Positions 1 through 9,253 of a stretch of 64,000 nucleotides of DNA are shown here, in pieces (position 1 is the first letter of the stretch; every line of letters begins with the position of its first letter). The position numbers were made by a program, and so were the translations under genes. The notes under the pieces were generated by a model. The model saw nothing but the letters and a program-made list of their open reading frames with translations, did no database searches and had not been told where the DNA came from. The stretch comes from Gluconobacter japonicus (lineage in GTDB: Bacteria; Pseudomonadota; Alphaproteobacteria; Acetobacterales; Acetobacteraceae), in the NCBI RefSeq assembly GCF_002723975.1, contig NZ_BEWO01000006.1, forward strand, positions 62,001 to 126,000, read 5' to 3'.

Positions 1-826
1 GCGCCCGGTCCTGCAAAGCAATCAGATCGTCCAAAGCCGCATGAACCTGACGCTCCGCACGGTCACGGAGTTCGTCTTCCGCCCATTCAGGAAGGTCCAG
101 ATCCTCATCCTTCAGAACACGGTCAATCGGCGTGACAACGCGTCTGAGTTCCGTCGCCCGACGGCGTACCTTACCGACAATACCACCCAGATGCCCCAGA
201 TCAGACCGATGCTCGATCAACAGAAGAACATCCTCCGCCCGATCCAGATCATCATCAAGCTGGCCAAGCTGCCGACGCACGGTTCCCGTAAATTCCCGTA
301 ATGCCCGATCCACAATCCCCGCAGGGGTCGGCGGAATATGGTCAGGCCTGAGGGACCGATAGGCCGCCCCAAGAACAGGAATGGGATTGCGTCGTGTTGT
401 AATCAGAAGGTCAGGCCGCATGGCAAAACGCCAGGCGCAGATTTCCCGGTCGTCTTCCGCCAATGCATCATCAAATGCGGGAAGCGCCCCCCAGATCAGA
501 TCATCAACGGCCTCAAGCGCAATACCGTACTCTGTTTCCGCCAGCATGGCGCGCACGTCTTCCGGTAGCCCTGGCAGATGAGCGACAAAGGACCGGGCAG
601 AACTGTGAACAGTATCAAAATGAAGCCAGAACCACCCCTCGGACGATGGCACACGCCCCGGAACCAACAGATCTTCAACTTCTCCCGCCCCCAGAGACCG
701 CAATTCCTGTCCCGGAATCGCATGCACAGCCCAGACAAGACCATTGGCGAAGGCAGGTTTTCCAGTTTCCTGGAACGCCGGATCAAGCACCGTGAAAGGA
801 AAGTTGTAAGTGGGGTTCTCTGACAC
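1..826 (-). CDS. CorA/ZntB-family divalent metal transporter, 3' part outside window
   Basis: The minus-strand frame is open from a GTG at 826 to the window edge, about 275 residues. The start is supported by AGGAGG five bases upstream. The N-terminal domain reads like the ZntB branch of CorA: residues near 25 contain GLVWAVHAIPG, followed by WFWLHFD and a stretch LPEDVRAMLAETE. A long charged helical segment follows. The two membrane helices and the GxN signature that would confirm the family lie beyond the window. The likely role is inner-membrane transport of zinc, magnesium or a similar cation; the substrate cannot be told from this part. Confidence 0.75.
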   Translation of the reverse strand, partial: MSENPTYNFPFTVLDPAFQETGKPAFANGLVWAVHAIPGQELRSLGAGEVEDLLVPGRVPSSEGWFWLHFDTVHSSARSFVAHLPGLPEDVRAMLAETEYGIALEAVDDLIWGALPAFDDALAEDDREICAWRFAMRPDLLITTRRNPIPVLGAAYRSLRPDHIPPTPAGIVDRALREFTGTVRRQLGQLDDDLDRAEDVLLLIEHRSDLGHLGGIVGKVRRRATELRRVVTPIDRVLKDEDLDLPEWAEDELRDRAERQVHAALDDLIALQDRA

Positions 827-1025
827 GGCAGCCTCCTGTTCTTCAGGGGGTATTCTGGACCTGCGCCGGTTTCGAACAACACGACAGAAGGTGATCTGCC
901 GTTCTCTGACATGCCCGGGCAACTGACGCAATATGCTGCATCGGGGCAACTGTCACGCTGTCCGGGAGTTATCAGATTATTCCCGGAGGAGCCAGCTCTT
1001 CCCTTTGCAGAGGAAAATTCAAGAC

Positions 1026-1379
1026 ATGTCCATTCGCCTGAAAGCCTCCCTGCTTGCCGCAGCCGTTATCATGGCCTCTCCTGCCGTTTCATCAGCAGCT
1101 TTCGCGCAGGCCGTCAGCAGCCCGAGCAACGATCAACCCCAGACGTCCAGTTCTGCGACGCAGAAAGCGCAGAATTCCACGATTGACCAGCCTGCCAATC
1201 ACCTGCCGACGAACCCCCGTACCATCACAGAACAGCCGGACCAGCCCGCCCCTCAGGCGCCTCACGCCATGACGGACACAACAAAGCAGGGCAAAACCGA
1301 ATACAAGCACCATCTGAAGCGCACACATCAGACACCGCGGACGGTCAAAACCAAGACCGACACCGCACAGCCGAACTGA
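1026..1379 (+). CDS. Small secreted Thr/Pro/Gln-rich protein of unknown function
   Basis: This 117-residue protein begins MSIRLKASLL, with a signal peptide ending around SSAAFAQ near residue 28. An upstream in-frame start at 933 would place the signal peptide internally, so 1026 is preferred; GAGGA lies about ten bases upstream. The mature part is rich in Thr, Ser, Gln, Pro and, towards the end, Lys and His, with no recognisable domain. It looks like a disordered periplasmic or surface protein. It is divergent from the CorA-like gene and precedes ahcY by 90 bp. Confidence 0.6.
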   Translation: MSIRLKASLLAAAVIMASPAVSSAAFAQAVSSPSNDQPQTSSSATQKAQNSTIDQPANHLPTNPRTITEQPDQPAPQAPHAMTDTTKQGKTEYKHHLKRTHQTPRTVKTKTDTAQPN

Positions 1380-1395
1380 CACAGACCAGATGCGA

Positions 1396-1420
1396 CGGAG
1401 CCACACTTTGCGTGGCTCCG
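1396..1420 (+). terminator. Hairpin between the secreted-protein gene and ahcY
   Basis: A perfect 9-bp stem (CGGAGCCAC / GTGGCTCCG) with a 7-nt loop lies 16 bp after the stop of the small secreted gene. There is no U tract, so it may be a weak terminator or part of the ahcY leader. A second small stem, CTGCC / GGCAG (1438-1457), lies just before the ahcY ribosome binding site. I could not fit either to a known SAM or SAH riboswitch. Confidence 0.35.
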
Positions 1421-1469
1421 CCAAGCCTCTATACCTGCTGCCATCCAAGACGGGCAGTAAGGGCCAATC

Positions 1470-2765
1470 ATGACCACGCAGGACTACAAGGTACACGACA
1501 TTTCCCTCGCAGACTGGGGCCGCAAGGAAATCTCCATCGCTGAAGGCGAAATGCCCGGCCTGATGGCACTCCGCGAAGAATACAAGGACACCCAGCCGCT
1601 CAAGGGTGCGCGTATCGCTGGCTGCCTCCATATGACCATCCAGACCGCCGTGCTGATCGAGACGCTGACGGCTCTCGGCGCAACGGTCCGCTGGTCGTCC
1701 TGCAACATCTTCTCCACGCAGGATCACGCAGCAGCAGCCATCGCTGCAGCCGGTATTCCCGTCTTTGCCTGGAAGGGCCTGACGGAAGAAGAATTCAACT
1801 GGTGCATTGAGCAGACCATCACGGGTCCGGACGGCTGGACGCCGAACATGATCCTCGATGACGGCGGCGACCTCACGGTCATGATGCACGATCAGTTCCC
1901 GGAACTCCTGAAGGACGTCCGCGGCCTGTCCGAAGAGACGACGACGGGTGTGCATCGTCTCTGGCAGATGGCCAAGGCTGGCACGCTGAAGGTTCCGGCC
2001 ATCAACGTGAACGACAGCGTCACAAAATCCAAGTTCGACAACCTGTATGGCTGCCGTGAGAGCCTGGTGGACGCCATCCGCCGCGGCACAGACGTCATGA
2101 TGGCCGGCAAGGTTGCCGTCGTTGCCGGTTACGGCGACGTGGGCAAGGGGTCCGCTGCCTCCCTGCGCAATGCAGGCTGCCGCGTTCTCGTGACCGAAGT
2201 TGACCCGATCTGCGCCCTTCAGGCCGCCATGGAAGGCTATGAAGTCGTCACCATGGAAAACGCAGCTCCGCGCGGCGACATTTTCGTCACCTGCACGGGT
2301 AATGTGGACATCATCACGATCGACCACATGCGCGAAATGAAGGACCGTGCGATCGTCTGCAACATCGGTCACTTCGATAGCGAAATCCAGGTCGAAGCCC
2401 TGCGCAACTATCGCTGGAACAACATCAAGCCGCAGGTTGACGAAATCGAGCTGGCCGTAGGCCGCCGCATCATCCTGCTCTCTGAAGGCCGTCTCGTGAA
2501 CCTTGGCAACGCCACGGGTCACCCGTCCTTCGTGATGTCCGCTTCCTTCACCAACCAGACGCTGGCCCAGATCGAACTCTGGACCGCCAAGCCGGGCCAG
2601 TACGAAGTGAAGGTTTACACCCTGCCAAAGGCTCTGGACGAAAAGGTCGCTGCCCTCCACCTCGCAAAGGTCGGCGCCGAACTCTCCAAGATGTCCACGA
2701 AGCAGGCTGACTACATTGGCGTTCCGGTTGCCGGTCCGTTCAAGCACGAAGAATATCGTTACTGA
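1470..2765 (+). CDS. ahcY: Adenosylhomocysteinase (S-adenosylhomocysteine hydrolase)
   Basis: This 431-residue protein hydrolyses S-adenosylhomocysteine to adenosine and homocysteine, clearing the product inhibitor of methyltransferases and feeding the methionine cycle. The NAD-binding motif [10 protein letters not shown] is near residue 215. The substrate-domain segment [13 protein letters not shown] is near residue 80, and the protein ends in the family-typical EEYRY. Length and both domains are complete. The start at 1470 has a GGG-rich ribosome binding site. A weak hairpin follows the gene. Confidence 0.97.
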   Translation: MTTQDYKVHDISLADWGRKEISIAEGEMPGLMALREEYKDTQPLKGARIAGCLHMTIQTAVLIETLTALGATVRWSSCNIFSTQDHAAAAIAAAGIPVFAWKGLTEEEFNWCIEQTITGPDGWTPNMILDDGGDLTVMMHDQFPELLKDVRGLSEETTTGVHRLWQMAKAGTLKVPAINVNDSVTKSKFDNLYGCRESLVDAIRRGTDVMMAGKVAVVAGYGDVGKGSAASLRNAGCRVLVTEVDPICALQAAMEGYEVVTMENAAPRGDIFVTCTGNVDIITIDHMREMKDRAIVCNIGHFDSEIQVEALRNYRWNNIKPQVDEIELAVGRRIILLSEGRLVNLGNATGHPSFVMSASFTNQTLAQIELWTAKPGQYEVKVYTLPKALDEKVAALHLAKVGAELSKMSTKQADYIGVPVAGPFKHEEYRY

Positions 2766-2780
2766 GCGGAACAGGTAACA

Positions 2781-2801
2781 GGGGTAGGCGTTGTCTACCC
2801 C
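2781..2801 (+). terminator. Short hairpin after ahcY
   Basis: A 7-bp stem (GGGGTAG / CTACCCC) with a 7-nt loop is followed within six bases by a run of six T residues. It could end or attenuate ahcY transcription before the DUF3597 gene, which starts 35 bp further on. Confidence 0.4.
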
Positions 2802-2835
2802 GACACCTTTTTTCAAACCGTCAGGAGTGTTTCCT

Positions 2836-3225
2836 ATGGGTCTTTTCAGCACGATCATGTCCAAGATTTTCGGACATGCAGAAGCAGCTACGCCAACGTC
2901 CGGCACGGCTGATGCACAGGCTTCCGCTGGCGCTCCGGCTGCTGCGGCACCTGCCACCCCAGCCGCACCAGTGGACGTGGATGCTGTTCTTTCCGATCTG
3001 GCATCCAAGGCTGGCCAGCCGCTGAACTACAAGACCTCGATCGTGGATCTTCTGAAGCTGCTCGGTCTCGACAGCTCGCTGGAAGCGCGCAAGCAGCTTG
3101 CAGCCGAACTGCACTACACGGGCAGCACGGACGACTCAGCAACGATGAACGTCTGGCTCATCAAGCAGGTCTATGCCGAGTTGGCCAAGAACGGTGGCAA
3201 GGTTCCTGAAGGCTGGGCTCACTAA
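2836..3225 (+). CDS. DUF3597 domain protein
   Basis: This 129-residue protein begins MGLFSTIMSKIFGHA, typical of DUF3597 proteins. A 40-residue Ala/Pro-rich linker and a conserved C-terminal domain of about 75 residues follow (LASKAGQPLNYKTSIVDLLKLLGLD, then TMNVWLIKQVYAELAKNGG). The domain has a LysM-like reputation in related proteins, but its role is not established. The start at 2836 has AGGAG nine bases upstream; an in-frame start at 2791 lacks one. The gene is closed by a strong terminator. Confidence 0.85.
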   Translation: MGLFSTIMSKIFGHAEAATPTSGTADAQASAGAPAAAAPATPAAPVDVDAVLSDLASKAGQPLNYKTSIVDLLKLLGLDSSLEARKQLAAELHYTGSTDDSATMNVWLIKQVYAELAKNGGKVPEGWAH

Positions 3226-3247
3226 GCCTTCCTTTAGATCCGTTACG

Positions 3248-3281
3248 AAAAAGCCCGGATGAAAACATCCGGGCTTTTTTT
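3248..3281 (+). terminator. Rho-independent terminator, probably bidirectional
   Basis: A perfect 9-bp GC-rich stem (GCCCGGATG / CATCCGGGC) with an AAAA loop is followed by seven T and preceded by five A. It ends the DUF3597 gene on the plus strand and, by its symmetry, the phosphatase gene whose stop lies 16 bp away on the minus strand. Confidence 0.9.
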
Positions 3282-3296
3282 GTCTTGGAAAGGCGT

Positions 3297-4484
3297 TCAG
3301 GGCTGACGAGCCAGAACAGGCCACGAGGGGGAAAGCGTTATGGCTGAAGCCTCGATATCAGGCGCTCTTCCCTCACGTAACTCAATCAGGGACTGATGAA
3401 AAATCCTTACCCTGATATCGCGCGTGCCATCAGAATGGCGCCAACGCTCAAACGCCAGAACGGTATTGGGCGCGGTCGAATCAGGTTGATCCGGGAAAGA
3501 CCAGTCCAATCCGAATAGCGCCATCATGGCTGCCAGGTTCGTGTCATGCCCCGCCAGAACCAGCACCTTCGTTGAAGGCAAAACGCTCGGAATAGACGGT
3601 ACAGACCGGTCAGACAGAAACGCGCGGATACTCTCGGCCATTATACTATTCCGGGCTCGAGCATATTCAGGCAAACGGCGCAGCAGGTGATTTTCTGCTT
3701 CATGCGCTGGCATGATGGCGTCGATAAATGCCGGTGCGTCTCTCTCGGTAATGCCAAAGTCTGTTAACGACAGCCCTTCGGAATAGGCCAGCAACAGGCT
3801 TTCCGCTGCCATTCCTCCTGTTACAAAACCTCCCTGAAGGCGAGGAGTACCCTTTTTCCACTCAATCTTCGTCGGCCCAGCAAGGCATTGAGGCGATGCT
3901 GGATCTGACAAACAGCCTTTCGGAGCGAGAAGAGCCTGAAGTTTTTTCAGCGCATTGGTGGACGCTGGCTCGGGTAAGGTTCTCTCCGCAGCTTCAAAGT
4001 CCCGCCTTAATGCCAGAGAATCAACACGGCCGGATTGAGTACCAAGTGCATTGAAAACAGGATCAGCCGCAGTAGGCGCCCATTGAGCCTTTACAGCACA
4101 TTCAGGCGCAATTCCTTTTGCCCAGATCTCACCTGTCTGTCGTGTTCTATGATCGGCCGTATCCGCCCAGACAACGCTCTCTTGTTCCATTGTCTGACAG
4201 TCTCCTGACGCAGGAAGCACGCCAGTCTTCTGGTAAGTCTCCTGAACAGCCTGCACCATCGCAGCAAGAGTTTTAGCACCGTGATCCGTCATTTCCCCCG
4301 GTGCCACAGACCAGACAGGCCAGGCGTGACCCGTACGGCGTTCCATATCCTGCGGCGACTGTGTGGGGCTGCGAATTCCATGTCGACTGAGAAGAACAAC
4401 TTTTTCAAGTACGTCTCCCTGCGTCTGAGGTGCACAAGCCCCCAGAGCAAGCAGGCAAACAAGCGAAGAAAACCGTCGCATCAT
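3297..4484 (-). CDS. Histidine acid phosphatase (phytase / glucose-1-phosphatase type), probable lipoprotein
   Basis: This 395-residue protein has an N-terminal signal with a lipobox (LLALGAC), so it is probably a periplasmic lipoprotein. The catalytic motif RHGIRSP is at about residue 35 and the proton-donor motif HD appears as AGHDTNLA near residue 315. Both are diagnostic of the histidine acid phosphatase family, which includes AppA phytase and Agp glucose-1-phosphatase. The ATG overlaps the stop of the upstream TonB receptor by four bases, implying translational coupling and a shared substrate. The exact organophosphate cannot be told from sequence. Confidence 0.9.
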   Translation of the reverse strand: MMRRFSSLVCLLALGACAPQTQGDVLEKVVLLSRHGIRSPTQSPQDMERRTGHAWPVWSVAPGEMTDHGAKTLAAMVQAVQETYQKTGVLPASGDCQTMEQESVVWADTADHRTRQTGEIWAKGIAPECAVKAQWAPTAADPVFNALGTQSGRVDSLALRRDFEAAERTLPEPASTNALKKLQALLAPKGCLSDPASPQCLAGPTKIEWKKGTPRLQGGFVTGGMAAESLLLAYSEGLSLTDFGITERDAPAFIDAIMPAHEAENHLLRRLPEYARARNSIMAESIRAFLSDRSVPSIPSVLPSTKVLVLAGHDTNLAAMMALFGLDWSFPDQPDSTAPNTVLAFERWRHSDGTRDIRVRIFHQSLIELREGRAPDIEASAITLSPSWPVLARQP

Positions 4485-6727
4485 GGCATCGTTGCGGTCA
4501 TGTTGAAGAAGACGCTCCGGCCGGCAATACGCCAGAACAATGGGGCATCTCCATAAGACTGGTTGCCCGCAAAATCGCTGATCGCACGGTTATTGAAGAG
4601 GTTGGCAATCTTGATGCTTGGCGTAACATCTCTGAAAAACGAGCCAATATGATGAATTCGCCACCCCATGGCGAGATCCGCAGTCACCGTGCTTCCAATT
4701 TTATACTGATTTTTGAAAGCCGTGTTTCCGTCATCATCCGTGGTACTGTCCAACCCCCAATGCGTTCCAGCATATTTTCCCATAAGGGAGAAATATGGGC
4801 CATGCTCACTCTCGTAAAGCACACCAAAGGAGGCAAGTGCATTAGGTGTCTGAGCAACCCGGACATGACTATGTTTGTATTTTGCATCATTCACACTGTA
4901 ATTCCCATAAAGAGAAAAACCGTAGCCAATGACATACTGTCCTTCGATCTCAATTCCTCGATAGATTGCGCCACCGCTGTTTACATATGTTGATGTTGTA
5001 CCGATGTTTGGAACTTTAATCTGAGCAGCAGCAATATAATTCGAGAAATTAATATAGTACCCATCCAGAGACAGCATCCAGTTCCGACCATGATATACGG
5101 AACCAACCTGATAATTCATGGTTGTTTCGGGCTTTACGTCTCCAACCGAATTCGCTTGGAAGACAGACATTGGCGGCGCGAGAAAGCCTCGCGCAACCTG
5201 TGCGTAGGCACTCCAGTTTTTGATAATACGTTGATTTATCGCAATAGATGGCTGCCAGGAATTATAGCTTTGTGTATCTTTCAATGGTACCTTTGTGCTC
5301 TTATTGATACCCGCGTCATAATCTCTTTTGAAAATGGAATATTTTATACCCGGTTTAATTGTTGCTCCTTTCCATGGATGAACATTCAACTCAAGATAAG
5401 GCTGGATCGTGGTGTTTAAATCTGAAATATCATAGCTATACGGAGAACCGCTTTTCCCCATCACAGGGATGGAGCCCTGACTGATATCAATTGCATATGT
5501 ATACCGTCGATCCTTCTGGACGTCTGCCCATACGCCCGTAAGAATATCACCGTAGGTTGTATGCGCCTTCAAGCGGAGGGTATCTCCGTAGGTTCGATAT
5601 GCTGCATCGGCATATTTGCCAGGAATATCATTTTTATACGTCGCTACTTTTTTGCCTGCAGCATTGTAGAACGTTACACCATTTGCCGCAGCGCTACTCT
5701 GACTGGCATCCGTGCTTTCGGAATAATCATGCTCGAAACCACTCGTATAAATCTGATTTTCCAACGTCAGCCATGACAGAAGACGTGTTTTAAGAGAGAT
5801 ATAGTCAAAATCAGATGTGTAGGTGCTGGGCTGGTATCCGTAATAACATTGCTTTTTCGGATCATTACAAAGCCCGTAATTTTTACCGTATTTTCTATAG
5901 TCTTCCAGCGTGGCACCCTGCGTCGTGTACTGCCATTCCTTGTTATAGGTCGTTTCAATTGTCAGCGTCGTTTCTGGTGCAAGGTCAACAACATCCTTAA
6001 ACATCAGATTGCTACGGCGTTCGGACGAGTTAGCCAGATAACCATTCGTCTCTTCGTGCTGCATATCGATGAAAGCACGGCCAAATCTGGTTTTTCCTGT
6101 ATTGAACTCAATACCGCCCGCACGGGTATTAAAGCTTCCATACGTTCCATACAGGGTTGTGCCCATCCGGGCAGCAGGATTTTTAGACGTAAATCCCATT
6201 GTGCCACCGAAAGTGGCATTCCCAATTGTTGACGCAGTTCCAGGACCACGATCAATTTGGGCTTCCCCAAGAAAATGGGAAATGAACAGCGATGAGGTTG
6301 TATGCCCAAGGTCCGTGGCATTCCCGAACGGAATACCATCAAACGTCATATTATACTGACCGTCCTGAAACCCACGCAGACTCATTGTCTCCGCTTTTCC
6401 CATTCCCGGGCCATTAGGGTTTTGCGAAAAAACGCTAGGCTGAAACTGAATAATATCATCAACACTTGCCAGTGGAATAATATTATTCGCCAAAAACCCT
6501 GACTGGATTTTTGATGTCGGTTGCGTAATGTCCAAAGGTACCGTTGCGGGAGCGATACGAGATGCATGACCTAGAACAGTCAGTTTTTCAACTGCCTGTG
6601 TTTCTTTGTTTGCATCCTTTTTGTCGTCCGCATGCTTGCTTTCCGCAGCATAGGCAACAGAACCAAAAAGAATCGCCCCTGTCACAATATGGCTGGACAG
6701 GACGAAACTTTTTCGAACATTTTTCAT
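4481..6727 (-). CDS. TonB-dependent outer-membrane receptor
   Basis: This 748-residue protein has a signal peptide (about residues 1-27) followed by a plug domain. Typical plug features are VDDIIQFQPSVF, the segment MSLRGFQDGQYNMTFDGIPFG and IDRGPGTAS. A long beta-barrel region fills the rest. Family members import siderophores, cobalamin, sugars or other scarce solutes using TonB energy. The last residues are RSVFFNMTATMP: the usual terminal aromatic residue is not the last one, because the frame runs into the start codon of the phosphatase. The coupling to a histidine acid phosphatase suggests uptake linked to an organic phosphate such as phytate, which is an inference. Confidence 0.92.
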   Translation of the reverse strand: MKNVRKSFVLSSHIVTGAILFGSVAYAAESKHADDKKDANKETQAVEKLTVLGHASRIAPATVPLDITQPTSKIQSGFLANNIIPLASVDDIIQFQPSVFSQNPNGPGMGKAETMSLRGFQDGQYNMTFDGIPFGNATDLGHTTSSLFISHFLGEAQIDRGPGTASTIGNATFGGTMGFTSKNPAARMGTTLYGTYGSFNTRAGGIEFNTGKTRFGRAFIDMQHEETNGYLANSSERRSNLMFKDVVDLAPETTLTIETTYNKEWQYTTQGATLEDYRKYGKNYGLCNDPKKQCYYGYQPSTYTSDFDYISLKTRLLSWLTLENQIYTSGFEHDYSESTDASQSSAAANGVTFYNAAGKKVATYKNDIPGKYADAAYRTYGDTLRLKAHTTYGDILTGVWADVQKDRRYTYAIDISQGSIPVMGKSGSPYSYDISDLNTTIQPYLELNVHPWKGATIKPGIKYSIFKRDYDAGINKSTKVPLKDTQSYNSWQPSIAINQRIIKNWSAYAQVARGFLAPPMSVFQANSVGDVKPETTMNYQVGSVYHGRNWMLSLDGYYINFSNYIAAAQIKVPNIGTTSTYVNSGGAIYRGIEIEGQYVIGYGFSLYGNYSVNDAKYKHSHVRVAQTPNALASFGVLYESEHGPYFSLMGKYAGTHWGLDSTTDDDGNTAFKNQYKIGSTVTADLAMGWRIHHIGSFFRDVTPSIKIANLFNNRAISDFAGNQSYGDAPLFWRIAGRSVFFNMTATMP

Positions 6728-6874
6728 GGAAATCGCGTGCTCCCGTGGAAGAGAAGACGCTCATTACTCATGCTTCTGGGTACTGAAAACCTGTATTACC
6801 CCTTCGCAACAGAAGTTTCATACGGTTTACCTAAAAATGTCATACTTATTATGTAATATTTCTTATTCCAAACA
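6728..6874. promoter_or_regulatory. AT-rich leader between the TonB receptor and the L,D-transpeptidase gene
   Basis: These 147 bp lie upstream of the TonB receptor operon and downstream of the L,D-transpeptidase stop. They are clearly AT-rich compared with the flanks and must contain the receptor promoter. I looked for Fur-type and Pho-type boxes and saw no convincing match. Confidence 0.3.
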
Positions 6875-7873
6875 TCAGGGAAGTGGTCTTTTATCTGCAA
6901 TCGGATCAATTTTTGGCTCGGTTAACGGTCCGGAATCCACAACAATTACCAGATCTCCAGCAATAGGTGTCTGCTCCCGATCTTTTGGCAACAGAGCCGA
7001 AAACCGCGGATCATAACCGGCTGCCTGCTCATACAACGCATCGATCAGACCGTAGTGATCCATGAAGTGATTCATGGTCGCCGGAATACGGATACATCCT
7101 TCCGAGGCTGGATGTCCGAGACGCCACTCCAGAAACTGCGGATCTGTCGCATGAATTTCCAGCCTGATCTGGCCGGTTTCATGTTTTGGTAACCAGCCCT
7201 TCAATGCGGTCTGCCATCCCATATCCCAGACACGGGATCCCTTGGCGCCAATACCGCGAATACCATATTTGTTTTTGGTTCCTTCCGCGCGATAGCCCAG
7301 CCTGTCTGCCGTATTCTGAAAAACACCCGTTGGGGTAATGTAATAATATTTACGCCCTGTCGTTCCCGTGGAAACCGGAGTTCCTCCAATCGAAACCCAA
7401 GGCTCATCCGGAAACGCCAAAACAAAATCCAGATGCTGTATTTTTTCATTTCGATCCACAACCATAACGAGCTGTGGGCGTGAAATTGGCAAACCGGATT
7501 TCGTCAGTTCTTCCTGAGCCAGAGCAATAAACTTTTCCCGACGTTCAGGTTTGTAAGTCGAAAATCCCTTGATGGTTTTCACCATCATTTTTTCCAGTCG
7601 CGCGGCTTCTTTATGTGCCTCAGCATTACTCACGGCAGGAAGAGGCGGAATTTCTACAGGAGGAATGACAGGCGCGGCATCAGTGGGTGGATTTATTGCA
7701 GGAGGCGGAACCGACGCATCTCCGATTGCACTTGTCACGGCAGCAGGCCGCGGCGCTTCTCCTCCCACCGGGTCAGTCTGCGCACACGCCATCAATGGTA
7801 GTACACCTCCTCCCAGGACCGTTGTCATGGCAAGAAGCCGGATGGAATAAGACAGTGTGAAAGCAGATGACAT
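6875..7873 (-). CDS. L,D-transpeptidase (YkuD domain), probable lipoprotein
   Basis: The 332-residue protein starts at MSSAFTLSYS; the longer frame to 7954 would bury the signal sequence. A hydrophobic segment ends in LMAC, a possible lipobox. A Pro-rich linker leads to a YkuD catalytic domain with HATDP and the active-site motif GHPASEGCIRIP near residue 255, containing the nucleophilic Cys. Such enzymes make 3-3 cross-links in peptidoglycan or attach proteins to it in the periplasm. The C-terminus carries about 50 extra residues without a recognised domain. Confidence 0.88.
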   Translation of the reverse strand: MSSAFTLSYSIRLLAMTTVLGGGVLPLMACAQTDPVGGEAPRPAAVTSAIGDASVPPPAINPPTDAAPVIPPVEIPPLPAVSNAEAHKEAARLEKMMVKTIKGFSTYKPERREKFIALAQEELTKSGLPISRPQLVMVVDRNEKIQHLDFVLAFPDEPWVSIGGTPVSTGTTGRKYYYITPTGVFQNTADRLGYRAEGTKNKYGIRGIGAKGSRVWDMGWQTALKGWLPKHETGQIRLEIHATDPQFLEWRLGHPASEGCIRIPATMNHFMDHYGLIDALYEQAAGYDPRFSALLPKDREQTPIAGDLVIVVDSGPLTEPKIDPIADKRPLP

Positions 7874-7982
7874 GGCTAGAATGACCCTCGGTTCAAAATG
7901 GTTCAATGAACGCGGGGGAACGATACTCGTCCGGCGTTCAGCAAAAGATGCCACGTCTTAACGTTGCGTCTTCCGAAAAAGA

Positions 7983-9080
7983 TCAGAGATCGAGAAGCAG
8001 CCGCCTCGGATCTTCAACAAGTTGCTTGACGCGGACAAGGAAGCTGACAGCTTCGCGCCCATCTACGAGACGGTGATCATAAGACAATGCAACATACATC
8101 ATGGGACGAACAACGACCTGACCGTCACGCACGACAGGACGATCCTGAATGGCATGCATACCTAAAATACCCGACTGCGGCGTATTCAGAATTGGCGTCG
8201 AAAGCAGTGATCCGAAAATACCACCGTTCGTGATTGAAAACGTCCCGTGTGACAGCTCGTCCAGTTTGAGCGACCCTATTCGCGCGCGTTTGCCGTAATC
8301 CGCAATACGGCGCTCCAGTTCTGCGAAACTCATCTGGTCAGCGTCATGAAGAACGGGGACAACCAGACCGCGCTCTGTTCCAACCGCGATTCCGAGATTG
8401 ACGAAATCACGATAAACGATCTCATCCCCTTCAATCTGGGCATTCAGGGCTGGATAATCACGAAGTGCCCCGACTACGGCTCTGGCAAAGAAAGACATGA
8501 AGCCCAGTCGGGCACCATCATGTTTCTTTTCAAATTCATCCTTGTATTCGGCCCGAAGTGCCTTAGCCGCAGACATGTCAATTTCATTGAATGTCGTCAG
8601 GATTGCAGCCGTATTCTGTGCTGCTTTCAGATTTCGTGCAATCGTCTGCCGCAGTCGCGACATCGGAACGCGACGTTCCCGGGAGATATTATCTCCAGAA
8701 TTACCGACAACGGGAGGCTCCGTGACTGCCGGTCTAGGAGCCGGTTTTGGCGCAGGTGAAGGCTCAACAACCGGCGGCGCGACAGGCTCAGAAGATACTG
8801 CCTCGACAGGCAGAACTTCAGATGCGGTCACCGCTGGTGCTTCAGCCGTTTCATCAACCTGGCCTAAAAGACCACCAATCTCCACTTCCGTCCCCAACGG
8901 AATACAGTTCTCAAGGCGCCCGGCAGAAGGTGCCGTCACCTCAACGCTCACCTTGTCCGTCTCAAGTTCGACAACTGTTTCGTCATGCTGAACGTAATCA
9001 CCCGCCTGCTTCAGCCAGCGCGCGACAGTCGCGGTCGTCAGGCTTTCTCCCAGCGCCGGCACCCGGATCTCGACCGCCAT
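7983..9080 (-). CDS. sucB: Dihydrolipoamide succinyltransferase (2-oxoglutarate dehydrogenase E2) lacking a visible E3-binding domain
   Basis: This 365-residue protein has one lipoyl domain (about 1-77; lipoylation site in ETDKVSVEV). An Ala/Pro/Val-rich linker (about 78-133) follows, and then the E2 catalytic domain, which starts at [13 protein letters not shown] and contains the active-site motif YDHRLVDG. It should transfer succinyl groups from E1 to CoA. The peripheral-subunit-binding domain that usually sits between lipoyl and catalytic domains is not visible; the linker runs straight into the catalytic domain, matching a length about 40 residues under the usual 400. Neither E1 nor E3 is adjacent. 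Dihydrolipoamide acetyltransferase is less likely given the SucB-like catalytic signature. Confidence 0.9.
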   Translation of the reverse strand: MAVEIRVPALGESLTTATVARWLKQAGDYVQHDETVVELETDKVSVEVTAPSAGRLENCIPLGTEVEIGGLLGQVDETAEAPAVTASEVLPVEAVSSEPVAPPVVEPSPAPKPAPRPAVTEPPVVGNSGDNISRERRVPMSRLRQTIARNLKAAQNTAAILTTFNEIDMSAAKALRAEYKDEFEKKHDGARLGFMSFFARAVVGALRDYPALNAQIEGDEIVYRDFVNLGIAVGTERGLVVPVLHDADQMSFAELERRIADYGKRARIGSLKLDELSHGTFSITNGGIFGSLLSTPILNTPQSGILGMHAIQDRPVVRDGQVVVRPMMYVALSYDHRLVDGREAVSFLVRVKQLVEDPRRLLLDL

Positions 9081-9253
9081 CGTCTCTCCTCACTTGCACA
9101 AACACCCCGATCAGGGGATGGATCTCTTCTAACTCTCATTCCGCCGGATGCCCGACAGGATAACTGAAGCAGGATAGTGCATCTTGATCCTGAGCGGGAG
9201 ACAGGAACTATCCCTATGCCGGGACTTTGAAAAATGAAGCAAAGGACGCCGAC

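Noticed and set aside
1381-1469. Possible SAM or SAH riboswitch upstream of ahcY
   Set aside because: Two small stems are present, but I could not match the conserved core of any known SAM or SAH riboswitch; kept only as a hairpin.
1092-3008. 638-codon minus-strand open frame opposite ahcY
   Set aside because: It is an antisense shadow of ahcY and the DUF3597 gene, produced by strong codon bias; the translation has no protein-like motifs.
6728-6874. Pho box or Fur box upstream of the TonB receptor
   Set aside because: AT-rich words resembling half-sites occur, but no repeat with correct spacing was found on either strand.
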